Shown one piece after another: positions 28,128 to 38,412 of a stretch of 64,000 nt of DNA. Below the pieces are notes generated by a model. That model saw nothing but the letters and a program-made list of their open reading frames with translations. It made no database searches and was not told the origin of the DNA. The DNA lies in NCBI RefSeq assembly GCF_022844445.1, contig NZ_JALHLS010000012.1:1-64000 (forward strand), given 5' to 3'. The stretch comes from Hyphomonas sp. (lineage in GTDB: Bacteria > Pseudomonadota > Alphaproteobacteria > Caulobacterales > Hyphomonadaceae). The position numbers were made by a program, and so were the translations under genes. How positions within the stretch are numbered: the stretch's first letter is position 1; each line of letters begins with the position of its first letter.

Positions 28128-31100
28128 CTAGAACTTCTTGTTCACGTTCACGAAGAACCGGCGACCCAGCCAGTCATACTGCGACGTGAAGGCCGAGGTG
28201 CCGACGGTGTTGTACTCGCCGAGGTTCTGCGTGGTGACAGCCGGCGGGGCTTCGTCGAACACGTTGGAGACACCGGCACGGACCGTGATCTCGAACGGCA
28301 GTTCGCGGCTCAGTGACACGTTGTGATAGATCGTGTCCTCGGTCTTCAGCTTGTAGCGGACCGGGGTGCCGAAGTAGGTGCCGGTATTGCCGCCGAAGCT
28401 GTCGATGTTCGAGGTCTTGCCGATGAAGTCGACGCCCCAGAAGAGCGACCAGGGGCCGCGCTCGAGCGTTGCACTCACTTCGCCAACCCATTTCGGATCA
28501 CCGAACTCGCCGTTACCATCGAGCGGGGCGCTCGTCGGCAGCAGCTGGATTTCGTCGGTGAGCTGGAAGGTGTGCGAGGTGTTCATCGTCAACGTCGCGA
28601 AGCTGAAGTCGCGGCTGTATTGCGCCTGAACATCGACGCCTTCGTTCGTTTGCTCTGCGATGTTGATGAAGTTGTTGGTGACCGAGTTGACGAGGAACAG
28701 GGTCGGGTTCCGGGTGAAAAGGTCACACAGCGGCTCGGTCGCGAACGTGTCCGAGTTGTAGCATCCCAACAGGATGTTACCTGCGCCGAGCTGGGTGATC
28801 TGATCTTCGATCTCGATCTTGAAGTAGTCCACCGACACACGGAAGTCTGCGAACGACGGCGACCACACGGCCCCGACGTTATAGGCTTTCGAGGTTTCGG
28901 CTTCGAGGTTGCCGATGTTGCCGCTTTCGAAGATTGTGGCGCTGGAACCGGCACCGGCATATGCGCCGGGAATGCCGTCTGCAGCGCAGTTGTCGGCAAG
29001 ACGTTGCGAGATCGCACCGGAGGCAAGGTTACCGGCCCAGTTGATGCACGGGTCGATCGTGCGCTGGCCCGCGAAGCTCGTCTGCGAGTCAAGGAACAGC
29101 TCGAACAGCGCGGGCGCGCGGAACGACGTGCCGTAGGTCGAGCGCACACGCAGTTCCGGCGTGATCTGCCAGCCGAGACCGGCCTTGTAAGTCGTGTCCG
29201 AACCGTAGACGTCGACATCCGTCAGACGGGCCGACAGAGACAGGTCGACGGCTTCTGCGAACGGCTGGTCCTTGAGCAGAGGGATCGCAAGTTCCCCGAA
29301 CACGGCCCGGGTCGTCTTGCGCCCCTTGGTGATACCGGCGCTCGAAGAGCCCCAGGCGTTGCCCTGCTGGAAGGTTTCACCCGGAACGTCGTTGATACGT
29401 TCGGCAATCCGGCTGAAGCCGATACCGGCAATCACATCGCCGGCCGGCATGGCAAACAGCGGGCCATCGAAGAAGGCTTCAAGCTGGGCTTGCTCATAGA
29501 CCGTATTGCCGGTGTCGACACCGAACAGGAAATCGCGGTCAGCCTGCGAGATGTTACCTGCGAGGAATTGCGGGCTGTACCAGTCGGGCTGGCGGCAGGC
29601 CACGCCGCGCACGGGCGTGACGGGCAGAGCTGCGCAGGAACCGGCTCTAAACCAGGCGTACGGCGTGATGGCGTCGTCGTAGATCAGGTCCTGGGTGTAG
29701 TCGCCGTCCGAACGGGAGAACTGGAAGAAGGCATCCCAGTTCCAGCCTTCGACTGCGAAGTCGCCCTTCGCACCGACAACGCCGTTGACATAGTCAACCC
29801 TCACCGCCGCGTCGCTGTGATCTGTGATTGCGGTGGGGCTGAAGCCGATGAAGTTGCCCGGAGCGGTCGGGGCGGCAAGGAAGCCGTTGGCGATCACGCT
29901 CGGGTTGTTGGTGAAGGTGTAGCCAAAGTAGTTATAGGCATAGTCATACTGCCAGAACTGACGGTAGCCGTTAACCTTGGTATCGCGGCGGTTCAGGAGA
30001 AACTCGCCGTAAACCTGCATGGAGTCGGTCAGCTCATAATCGCCGCTGGCGAAGAACGTCATCCGCTCGGTTTCGGGGATCAGCGATTCGTCGTCCTGGA
30101 ACGGGTGGTCACCATTGAGGAGCGCTTCCGACAAACGGGCTGTCGGCGTGTAGACCGGATCGTTGGTCGCGCCCGGGAGGAGCAGTTCGCCAAGGGCAAC
30201 CGGGAACCAACCCGGCCGCAAGCTCAGTCCGAAGCCGTTCGGACCCCAGGGGGCAAGGCCGTTGGCAGCCAGCGAACCATCATAGTCATACTGCAGGAGC
30301 TGCGGACGGCCCTGATAGGGACGTCCTACGAGAGACGGCGAGTTGTCATAGTTGTAAAGCCACACATGGCCCCACGGCAGGTCATCGCAGCGGAAGCTGC
30401 CGGTGCGCGGATCGACGAGGTCGGCGCGTTGGCCGTCGGCGCCGAACACATAGGCTTCACCACACTCGAAGTAGTCGCGCTGGCCGCGGGCCAGTTCTTC
30501 CTCTTTCGTGTAGTCGATCGACACGAGGAGGTTGCCGCGATCCGTGACCGCGCCGCTCCAGGTGCCGCTGGCGCGCAGCTGTTCGCCGCCTTTTTGCTCC
30601 GGACCGCTGTAGAAGAAATCGACTTCGCCGCCTTCATCCGTTTTCGTGATGATGTTCACCACGCCGGCAACGGCGTCAGAACCGTAGATCGACGAGGCGC
30701 CGTCCTTCAGGATTTCGATGTTCGAGACAGCCGAAAGCGGGATGGCGTTGAGGTCGAATGCCGAAACACCGCCGCGGGTACCGGCGGGGCCTGCCCGGCG
30801 GCCGTTGATCAGCGTCAGGGTGCGGTTGGCGCCGAGGCCGCGCAGCGAGATCGTTTCGGTACCGATACCGCCGTTCTGCACGAAGGCAGACGACGTGGCC
30901 GAAGTAACCTGCGGCGAACCGGCTGCGACCGTGGCGGTCTGCAGCAGCGTGCTGACATCGCTGATACCTTCAAGGGCAGCAGTGTCGGCCGAGATCACGT
31001 CGAGCGGCGCGATGCTGGTATAAGGGTTGGCAAGGCGCGAACCGGTGACGCGGACGGTGTCGAGCACGCGGCCATCCGGGCCGGTCTCGGCTTCGCCTTC

Positions 31101-31229
31101 AGCGGCCGGAGTCGTCGTGACCGGTGCTTCGTCCTCGGTCTGCGCATAGGCGCTGAACACAAAACCCGTGGCGAGCGCAGTCACTGCGGCCGTCCGGAAC
31201 AGGAATCCGTTATTGAACTTCTTTGCCAT
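28128..31229 (-). CDS. TonB-dependent receptor 2
   Basis: Signal peptide MAKKFNNGFLFRTAAVTALATGFVFSAYAQ; plug GTETISLRGLGANRTLTLINGRRAGP...SSIYGSDAVAGVVNIITK; C-terminal RRFFVNVNKKF. Confidence 0.94.
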   Translation of the reverse strand: MAKKFNNGFLFRTAAVTALATGFVFSAYAQTEDEAPVTTTPAAEGEAETGPDGRVLDTVRVTGSRLANPYTSIAPLDVISADTAALEGISDVSTLLQTATVAAGSPQVTSATSSAFVQNGGIGTETISLRGLGANRTLTLINGRRAGPAGTRGGVSAFDLNAIPLSAVSNIEILKDGASSIYGSDAVAGVVNIITKTDEGGEVDFFYSGPEQKGGEQLRASGTWSGAVTDRGNLLVSIDYTKEEELARGQRDYFECGEAYVFGADGQRADLVDPRTGSFRCDDLPWGHVWLYNYDNSPSLVGRPYQGRPQLLQYDYDGSLAANGLAPWGPNGFGLSLRPGWFPVALGELLLPGATNDPVYTPTARLSEALLNGDHPFQDDESLIPETERMTFFASGDYELTDSMQVYGEFLLNRRDTKVNGYRQFWQYDYAYNYFGYTFTNNPSVIANGFLAAPTAPGNFIGFSPTAITDHSDAAVRVDYVNGVVGAKGDFAVEGWNWDAFFQFSRSDGDYTQDLIYDDAITPYAWFRAGSCAALPVTPVRGVACRQPDWYSPQFLAGNISQADRDFLFGVDTGNTVYEQAQLEAFFDGPLFAMPAGDVIAGIGFSRIAERINDVPGETFQQGNAWGSSSAGITKGRKTTRAVFGELAIPLLKDQPFAEAVDLSLSARLTDVDVYGSDTTYKAGLGWQITPELRVRSTYGTSFRAPALFELFLDSQTSFAGQRTIDPCINWAGNLASGAISQRLADNCAADGIPGAYAGAGSSATIFESGNIGNLEAETSKAYNVGAVWSPSFADFRVSVDYFKIEIEDQITQLGAGNILLGCYNSDTFATEPLCDLFTRNPTLFLVNSVTNNFINIAEQTNEGVDVQAQYSRDFSFATLTMNTSHTFQLTDEIQLLPTSAPLDGNGEFGDPKWVGEVSATLERGPWSLFWGVDFIGKTSNIDSFGGNTGTYFGTPVRYKLKTEDTIYHNVSLSRELPFEITVRAGVSNVFDEAPPAVTTQNLGEYNTVGTSAFTSQYDWLGRRFFVNVNKKF

Positions 31230-31525
31230 TGAAGGCCCCTCTCACACTCGTGACGCGACGTCATGTCACTCTGGTGTCCCTGGGGCGCTCCACCGCCCCG
31301 ATACACCAGATCGTCAAACTGCAGGAACGATTGCAGCTCGGTAATGTGGAAATCAACCGCAAAAACGCAAAACCTCGGTATGGCCGGCAATATGTGTCCT
31401 CACCGCAACAAATTCGTCATCTGGGGTGAATTATTGCGCTCACATCGAGCAGCAAAGGCACAACCATTCCCCCTTTGGACGAACAGGCTCCATCCTTGGC
31501 AGAAATGCCGCCCGTCAACGCCGAC

Positions 31526-32928
31526 TCAGCTCGGCACCAGATCAAATGCGACCGTCAGCCGGGGGTCGGTCCCGCTGAACTTCTCCGTCCCATGCCACAT
31601 GTAGGACGGGAACAGCGCCAACAGGCCGGGTTCCGGCTTTATCCAGTGCTCGGCCGGCAGGTCCCGTCCCAGCGGCAGCCCGGGCTTGCCGAACCGGAGC
31701 CAGCCTTCCCTGCCCCCGGCCGAAACGGCAGCTGGAAGCTCGATGTAACAGGCCGACGAGATCCATCCGTCCGGGTGCACATGGTCGGCATGATGCCCGC
31801 CCGGCCGCAGCCAGACCGACCAGTTGCCGATCATCTGCGCGCTTTCGCGGTTGCGCGACCGGAAGGGGTCCGGGCCGGCCCCCAGCCGCTCCATGAAATC
31901 GCTGACCGGCTTCGAAATGGCCTCTGGAAAAGCGGCGATCGCCCGCGTCTGCACCGACAGCACGTCGGAGCGCTGACTACCGAGACGCACCGAGTGCCCG
32001 AAGGGTTGCGCCTTGAACGGATGCGCCTGCTTCAGCTCCAGGACCAGGTCGGCAAGGTAGGCTTCCAGCGTCGGCCAGGCCGCCGGCACGCTGATCGGCG
32101 CTGCCTTCACGAAGCGCTGGTAGTCGTACAGCGCACCATATCGCGGATCACCGATCAGCCGCCAGGCCGTCGTCTGAAAGGCGATGTAGCGCTGGTTCTG
32201 CGGATTCGCCGCCAAGAGGCGCGCCGCCTTCTCGTACGCCCCCGCTGCCAGCAGCGCCCGCACCTCGGCTTCGAGCGCGCCCGGATCCCCGGGCTGGGCC
32301 AGTTGAAGGGCTTCCGTCGCAAACGAGAGGGCGCCCTGCCCGTCGCCGGCATCCCCGGCGAGATATGCTGCATAGCCCAGCATCGGTACGCGCAAGGCGG
32401 GACTGAGACCTTGCCCGCTGATGAGGGCGCGCATCAGCATCAGGGCTTCGGCGGGCGCATTCATGAACTCCAGCGCCTGCGCTTTCAGCTAGGCGAGATA
32501 TGTTTCGACCGGGGCCGATACGCCGACAGGCGGGTCGAACACCGACAGCGTCGCCGTGCGTCGCCGGTACGCATCCAGGTCATCTGGGCAAGTTCCATAC
32601 GCGCGGCGCCGTTTTCCGGCTGGCCTGCGATGATCGCTCTGTAGAATGCCTCGGCCCCGCCGAAATCGTTCATCCCGAACCTCGCCCGGGCCCGCACCAG
32701 CAAGGTCTCCGGCGCATTCAGCCCTGCTTGCATCGCCATAGCCGCAACACGGTCGGCGTCGATGTGATTGCGCGCGTCGCCATATGCGGCCGCCAGATTG
32801 TGCAGCGCCACGGCGCTCGCCGGAAAGGCCCGCACAGCGTCCTGGTAGACATCGATCGCCTCGCCGATCCGGCCTTGCGACTTTAACGCGTTGGCATCAC
32901 GGGTCAGGTCCTCTAGCGTCCGCAACAT
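31526..32928 (-). pseudogene. TPR-repeat / 2OG-Fe(II) oxygenase family protein, disrupted by a frameshift and an in-frame TAG
   Basis: TPR half in frame 32928->32485 (MLRTLEDLTRDANALKSQGRIGEAIDVYQDAVRAFPASAVALHNLAAAYGD...). Oxygenase half in frame 32464->31526 (GNWSVWLRPGGHHADHVHPDGWISSACYIELP...GLLALFPSYMWHGTEKFSGTDPRLTVAFDLVPS). Joining frame reads RTATLSVFDPPVGVSAPVETYLA*LKAQALEFMNAPAEALM, so a frameshift plus a TAG (possibly from CAG) are needed. Confidence 0.75.
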
Positions 32929-32935
32929 TCAGGCC

Positions 32936-34051
32936 TCAGGTCAGGTAAAAGCTCAGCAGCACAAGACCGGCCGCCAGCAGGTTGAGAACGATCAGGCCGG
33001 CGATCAGCAGGAAGAAGGTCCGAAGGAACGACATGATGTAGCCGGTGTCATAGGTCACCCGCAACATCCGCAGCAGGTAGACGAACACGATCAGAAACGA
33101 GCCGCCTGCCGCAAACGGCGTGAAGGGCGGGTACATCCAGGACGCGATCATCAGCACGGTCGCCAGCACATACACGAACGTCTGAAAGTGCAGCCCGGTG
33201 ATCAGGTGGTCATAGATGTAGCGTTTGCGGTGCCAGGCATAGGACAGCGCCAGCAGCAAGGAAAAGATCGGGAGGAAGAGCACCGTGAAGCGCGGCGCCC
33301 ATTCCTTGAGTCGGGCGCCGAAGCGTTCCTGGTTCTCGAACAGGTTCGCGAGCCGGTCTGCCGCCGCCTGCGCAAGGGCGAGGTCCTGGCCTGTAAGGTC
33401 CGGATTGGACTCCGCCACCGAGAGGCGCAGCGCCTCCCGGTCGACCGTGCCGTCCGGGCGCATCATCATGGCGGCGCTGTTGCCGTTCTGCTGGAGCGCG
33501 GCAATCTCCGCCTCGATTTCGCGCCGGCGCGGCGCGTCCAGATCGGCGCCGTCCAGCTCCGCCTCTAGCGCCGCGAGCCGTTCCGATCCGCCCAGCTTGA
33601 AGCTCGTGTCGCCAAAAACAACGAACTCGCCTTCCGGCTGCCAGCCCGGGGCGAGTTTCATTTCCTTCATCCAGGGCTGGTTTTCCAGCACCGTGAAGAC
33701 TGTCAGGAAGAAGATCACCGAGGTCAGCAGGAACAGACGGAACGGAGGCACGAACCGCGCCCGGCGCCCGTCGATATAGTCCCGCGTCATCCGGCCCGGG
33801 CGCAGCATCAACATCGGCAGTGTCCGCCAGAGGCGTCCGTCGAGCGCAAACATGTCGCCGATGCTGGACGTGACAAGGTCCCAGATCGGCCTGTGGAAAT
33901 CAGCCCCCAACTGGCCGCAGACCGTACAGAACCGTTCCTGGACAACCCCTCCGCAATTGCGGCAGGGCGCTCCCTTCTCGACGGGGTGATGCGTCCCGCT
34001 GTGCAGCCCGCCGGCCGCTGCCATGCCGGCAGCTTCGGCTTCATGCTCCAT
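32936..34051 (-). CDS. DUF3667-type membrane protein with N-terminal zinc ribbon
   Basis: CRNCGGVVQERFCTVCGQ zinc ribbon followed by DLVTSSIGDMFALDGRLWRTLPMLMLRPGRMTRDYIDGRRARFVPPFRLFLLTSVIFFL. Confidence 0.85.
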   Translation of the reverse strand: MEHEAEAAGMAAAGGLHSGTHHPVEKGAPCRNCGGVVQERFCTVCGQLGADFHRPIWDLVTSSIGDMFALDGRLWRTLPMLMLRPGRMTRDYIDGRRARFVPPFRLFLLTSVIFFLTVFTVLENQPWMKEMKLAPGWQPEGEFVVFGDTSFKLGGSERLAALEAELDGADLDAPRRREIEAEIAALQQNGNSAAMMMRPDGTVDREALRLSVAESNPDLTGQDLALAQAAADRLANLFENQERFGARLKEWAPRFTVLFLPIFSLLLALSYAWHRKRYIYDHLITGLHFQTFVYVLATVLMIASWMYPPFTPFAAGGSFLIVFVYLLRMLRVTYDTGYIMSFLRTFFLLIAGLIVLNLLAAGLVLLSFYLT

Positions 34052-34075
34052 CCGTTACTCCCCGAGAGCGTGGAC

Positions 34076-35707
34076 TCAGGGGGTCTTCATACCCTCCCGG
34101 CAGAGGAAACGCGAGCGGTGGTTGTCCTTGGCATTGTCTACCCAGCCCGTCAGCGTCGGGTCGACCAGGTTCTGCGTCACCTGAACCCACATCGGCGTGA
34201 TCGGATATTCTTCCATCATCAGCGCTTCGGCCTGGGCGAAGATCTCGGCCCGCTTGGTGAGGTCCAGTTCCTGGTTCGACTGGTTCAGCAGCGCATCATA
34301 CTCGGGGTTCGCGTACTTGCCGTAGTTCTGCTGGCCAGTCGTCGATTGCAGCAGGTAGAGATAGTTGATCGGATCATCGAAGTCCGCAAGCCAGGCGGCA
34401 TCCGACACCTCGAAGTCGTTCTGGCGAAGGCGGGCGTAGAGCACCTTGGTGTCCTGCTTCACGATTACCGGCTGCACCCACGGCGCAATCTCGGCCCAGT
34501 TCTGCTGCGCCACCGGGGCAACCTTCGGATTGTCACCGGTCGAGCGGTGAATGAACTCGAACTTCAGCGGATTGTTCGGGCCGAAGCCGGCCTCTTCCAG
34601 CAGGCGTTTCGCTTCGGCCAGGCGCTCGGGGCGTGGCATCTCCTTCCAGCTGACCTGCGGGCGCGGCACCTCATAGTTCGACATGCCCGGCGGCACGAAG
34701 GCATAGGCCGGCTCAAAGCCCGGCGTCAGCACATTTCGCACCATGAACTCGCGGTCGAGCGACAGAGAAAGCGCCTTGCGCACGCGCACATCGTTGAACG
34801 GCGGTTTGGTCTGGTTGAAGGTCCAGTAGGTTACCAGCAGGCCAGGCGTCGTTCGCGGCCAGCCGGGAAACTTGGCCTCTAGCTCTGCTTTGCGCGGTCC
34901 CGAGAAGACATTGTTGATATCCAGTTCGCCGGCCGCGATCTTGTTCTCGTAGGCCGCTTCGTTCTCGATCTCGAAATAGGCGACGCGGTCGAAGCAGGCT
35001 TCCGCCGCACCGAAGCCGGTCGGGTTCTTTTCGGAGACGAGCTGGTCGCCGGTGCGCCAGTAGACGAGCTTGTAGGGACCGTTGACGACGATGTTCTCCG
35101 GCTGGATCCAGGCATCGCCGAACTGCTCGACCACGTGCTCAGGAACCGGATAGGTCGTGTAGTGCGTCAGGAGGCCCGGCAGGTAGGGCGCCGGATACTC
35201 CAGCGTCAGTTCCAGTGTCTTGTCATCGATGGCGCGCGCGCCGAGCTGGTCCGGCGGAAGTTCGCCAGCGTTCACCTTCTCGGCGTTCTTGATCAGCCAG
35301 AGCATCGAGGCGTACTGCGAGGCGATCACCGGATCCTGGATGCGGCGCAAGGCGTAGACGAAGTCGCTCGCCTTCACCGGCTGGCCGTCGGACCAGTTGT
35401 AATCGCCGATCTTGAATGTCCACACCGTGCCGGTCGGGTCCGTTTCCCAGCTTGTTGCCATGCCGGGGATCGGCTTGCCATCCACGCCATCCGTCGTCAG
35501 GCCGATCAGCATGTCGCCGATCACGATATTCTCCCACTGGGCCGAGGACTTGTGCGGGTCGAGCGTATCCACCTTGGCCGAGATGCCGCGCCGCAGGGTC
35601 GGCACGTCGCCCGGCTTTTCTTTCGCCCCTCCGCCGCCGCAGGCGGCCAGGGCAAGCGCGGCGAGCGCGAAGACGGAAGCGGTGAGAACCGAGCGGCGAG
35701 TGGTCAT
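34076..35707 (-). CDS. oppA: Peptide ABC transporter substrate-binding protein (OppA-like lipoprotein)
   Basis: MTTRRSVLTASVFALAALALAACGGGG (lipobox), RRGISAKVDTLDPHKSSAQWENIVIGDMLIGLTTD..., family 5 extracellular solute-binding protein. Confidence 0.9.
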   Translation of the reverse strand: MTTRRSVLTASVFALAALALAACGGGGAKEKPGDVPTLRRGISAKVDTLDPHKSSAQWENIVIGDMLIGLTTDGVDGKPIPGMATSWETDPTGTVWTFKIGDYNWSDGQPVKASDFVYALRRIQDPVIASQYASMLWLIKNAEKVNAGELPPDQLGARAIDDKTLELTLEYPAPYLPGLLTHYTTYPVPEHVVEQFGDAWIQPENIVVNGPYKLVYWRTGDQLVSEKNPTGFGAAEACFDRVAYFEIENEAAYENKIAAGELDINNVFSGPRKAELEAKFPGWPRTTPGLLVTYWTFNQTKPPFNDVRVRKALSLSLDREFMVRNVLTPGFEPAYAFVPPGMSNYEVPRPQVSWKEMPRPERLAEAKRLLEEAGFGPNNPLKFEFIHRSTGDNPKVAPVAQQNWAEIAPWVQPVIVKQDTKVLYARLRQNDFEVSDAAWLADFDDPINYLYLLQSTTGQQNYGKYANPEYDALLNQSNQELDLTKRAEIFAQAEALMMEEYPITPMWVQVTQNLVDPTLTGWVDNAKDNHRSRFLCREGMKTP

Positions 35708-35857
35708 CGAAAGCATCTCCTGATCGCAAAAGGTGTCCCGCGCGGTTCAATTGCGCGCGTTCGGCCGGAATGGACGAAATTTCTGGCCCCTTGCTGCCAG
35801 ACGCCCAGCGGATTGCAAAGCCTTAACGCGCCGCGATGAACAGTCGCTGACCGGAAA

Positions 35858-36769
35858 TCAAGCGCGCTGGGCCACAAGATCAAACTTCGAGCGGGGCGTG
35901 GGCGCCGCATCGGGTGTCACCACGAGGCCGCGTTCGATCAGATCAAGCATGTGGCCAAGTACGCTCATTGCGGCGGCAGGGTGGAGGCGCTGGTCCACAT
36001 CCTTGTACATCCGCGTCACCATTGCGGGGATCGACGTCTCGCCGCCACGCAGCTCGGCAAGGATCGCCGCTTCGCGCGCCCGGCGGTGGGCAGCGTACTC
36101 GGAAATGAACTCCGCGACAAAGGCCTTGCCGCGCACCGCGTCGCCATGCGTTGGCCACAGGATGTCGAACCCGCGCGCCGCGATCTTTTCGAGGCTGCGC
36201 ATGTAATCGCCCATGTTGCCATCCGGCGGCGCGACGACCGTGGTCGACCAGCCCATGATATGATCACCAGAGAAACAGGCATTCTCTTCGCGCAGACCGA
36301 AGCAGATGTGGTTGGCGGTATGGCCCGGCGTCTCGATAACATCGAGCGTCCAGCCCGGCCCGGAAATCACCGCGCCGTCGCCAATTTCGATGTCCGGTAC
36401 AAAACTCAGGTCGTCTTCGCTGCCGAGTTCGTCCTTCGCGGTATGGATGCCGCGATACAGCGAATAGGTCTTGCAACCCGCCCATGCGGCGAGCGGCGCG
36501 GCCAGCGGCGAGTGGTCGGAGTGGCCATGCGTTACCAGCACGTGCGTTACGCGTTCACCGGCGAGAGCCGCTTTCAGCGCTTCGAAATGGTCGTCCTGCA
36601 TTGGCCCCGGATCGATCACGGCCACATCGCCCTTGCCAATTATGTAGACGCCGGTGCCCATGTAGGTGAAGGGGCCCGGATTGTTGGCAATCACGCGGCG
36701 GACCAGCGGGGATACCTGGTCAACGCGGCCGTATTCGAATTCGATACCGCGGACGTATGGGATGGCCAT
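35858..36769 (-). CDS. MBL-fold metallo-hydrolase
   Basis: THGHSDHSPLA (HxHxDH), ETPGHTANHICF, FSGDHIMGWSTTVV, WPTHGD. Confidence 0.9.
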   Translation of the reverse strand: MAIPYVRGIEFEYGRVDQVSPLVRRVIANNPGPFTYMGTGVYIIGKGDVAVIDPGPMQDDHFEALKAALAGERVTHVLVTHGHSDHSPLAAPLAAWAGCKTYSLYRGIHTAKDELGSEDDLSFVPDIEIGDGAVISGPGWTLDVIETPGHTANHICFGLREENACFSGDHIMGWSTTVVAPPDGNMGDYMRSLEKIAARGFDILWPTHGDAVRGKAFVAEFISEYAAHRRAREAAILAELRGGETSIPAMVTRMYKDVDQRLHPAAAMSVLGHMLDLIERGLVVTPDAAPTPRSKFDLVAQRA

Positions 36770-36807
36770 GTGAAGAGGAACCTTCAGTTAACGGACGGAT
36801 CCGGCTC

Positions 36808-37746
36808 TCATCGTTTCTTCGGTGCAAAGGTCTCTGCGAAGGCACGGGCCATGCGGCGTGTTGCGCGCAGCTTCCCGCCCAGTTTCAGAGCGACCGGCGG
36901 ACCCATGTCCGTCTTGTTCGCATCGACGATGAAGATTCGTCCCGTCGACCGATCGCGTAGGACATCCACCCCACCCCAGTCGAGCCCGATTTCAGCAGCA
37001 AAGCGCTCTATCACGCGAATTTCATCAGGCGAGTAGCAGTTGCGTGGCTCATCGAGCAAAACTTCAACATTCTCGTTGAGAAAGCGGCGTTCCAGCGGAC
37101 GGCGCTTGCGGAAAACCACAATCGGTGTTCCGCCCACCAGGCAGCAGCGCAGGTCTTCGACCAGCCCGCCGGGGATCTCGTTGTCGATCAGGCGCTGATA
37201 CGCCTTGCCCGGAACCGCCTCGTCCAGCGGCCCTTCGATAACCCGCCCGTCATGCGCGGCATTGGCTTCCGACTTCTCGACCATCCGGCCGCGGAAGGTC
37301 AGCGGGTCCACCAGAAGCGAATCGCCGCTGGCGGTTTCAAACGCAGCGGCGACCCGTGTCTTGGAAATGTCATTGCACCCGAAATTGATCAGGCGCGCGC
37401 CCGTCTTCACCTGCGGCGCGCGGTGCCCGGTCTCGGTCGAATCATCGAACTGCATCACGATGTCGGCCGCAGAGACGTCCTCGACCAGCTTGGCGCCGGA
37501 GACGTGCATCACAGACCAGATGAAATACCAGGGCCGCGGCTTGTCGGGATAGAAGGCGATGGTCGGGCGTTTGTGCCCGGTAATCAGGCGCCAGGTGCGC
37601 CAGTTCTGAACGAAGAAATAGAAACAGAACCACGTAAAGACGCTGTGCAGGAGCGCGATGTCCGGCACGATCCGCGCGCCGGTTTTCTTGACCAGGATAA
37701 CGCCCTGCTCAAGCTTGAAGTCATCGGTCCACATACGGCCTGACAT
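36808..37746 (-). CDS. ATP-grasp-like hypothetical protein
   Basis: C-terminal EIGLDWGGVDVLRDRSTGRIFIVDANKTDMGPP resembles an ATP-grasp metal-binding segment; start ATG 37746 with upstream GGGAG. Confidence 0.55.
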   Translation of the reverse strand: MSGRMWTDDFKLEQGVILVKKTGARIVPDIALLHSVFTWFCFYFFVQNWRTWRLITGHKRPTIAFYPDKPRPWYFIWSVMHVSGAKLVEDVSAADIVMQFDDSTETGHRAPQVKTGARLINFGCNDISKTRVAAAFETASGDSLLVDPLTFRGRMVEKSEANAAHDGRVIEGPLDEAVPGKAYQRLIDNEIPGGLVEDLRCCLVGGTPIVVFRKRRPLERRFLNENVEVLLDEPRNCYSPDEIRVIERFAAEIGLDWGGVDVLRDRSTGRIFIVDANKTDMGPPVALKLGGKLRATRRMARAFAETFAPKKR

Positions 37747-37867
37747 GTACTCTGCTCCCGGTTTGCCGCTTGCGCTGGCCGGATCCTCTACAGGACGTGA
37801 CGCCTCGCACGCCTCGGCGTCCGCTTCAACTCCCGCTTTGTGGCGCGACTGTGTCAGCCGCCCGGTC

Positions 37868-38278
37868 CTACAGCAGTTCGCGCAGGCTGGAGAGGTCGTA
37901 TCCGGCCCCCGCGGCCGCGTCGATGATGTCGTCCCCGGCGCCCTGACCGGCATGCACGAGGGCCCAGGCCGTGATCGAGCGCGTACCCGTCCGGCAGTAG
38001 GCCAGCACCGGTTGCGGGGCCTCGTTCAGAATATGCCCCATCCGCTCGACAATCTCCGGCGTCGGCGCACCGGAAAACGGCAATGCGGCGAATGTCAGCC
38101 CCAGGGATTCGGCTTTCGCGCGAATCGCGCCCATGCGCGGCTGGTCTACGCCGCCTTCCCCATCGGGGCGATTCGCAATCAGCGTCTTGAAACCGGCCTT
38201 GGCCACGGCGTCCAAATCGGCTTCAGTAAGTTGCGGGGCGACCGCGAAATCAGGGGTCACCTGACGGATATCGGCCAT
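37868..38278 (-). CDS. DUF442 / TIGR01244-type (beta-lactamase hydrolase-like) phosphatase
   Basis: MADIRQVTPDFAVAPQLTEADLDAVAKAGFKTLIANRPDGEGGVDQP...VLAYCRTGTRSITAWAL (Cx5R loop). Confidence 0.85.
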   Translation of the reverse strand: MADIRQVTPDFAVAPQLTEADLDAVAKAGFKTLIANRPDGEGGVDQPRMGAIRAKAESLGLTFAALPFSGAPTPEIVERMGHILNEAPQPVLAYCRTGTRSITAWALVHAGQGAGDDIIDAAAGAGYDLSSLRELL

Positions 38279-38412
38279 TTGTGTGCTCTCCTCGAGTGCA
38301 GCGTGTCGCTTGATCGCTTCGCGTCTCAAGCTAAGGAATGTAAAGGCCCCTGCCAAGCGGGCGTTGCCGCCCCGAACGTTCAACCTGTTGTGTCCAGAGG
38401 CTTTTCACCAAC

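Noticed and set aside
28323-31232. 969-aa plus-strand ORF antisense to TonB receptor 2
   Set aside because: Antisense shadow of a clearly coding TonB receptor.
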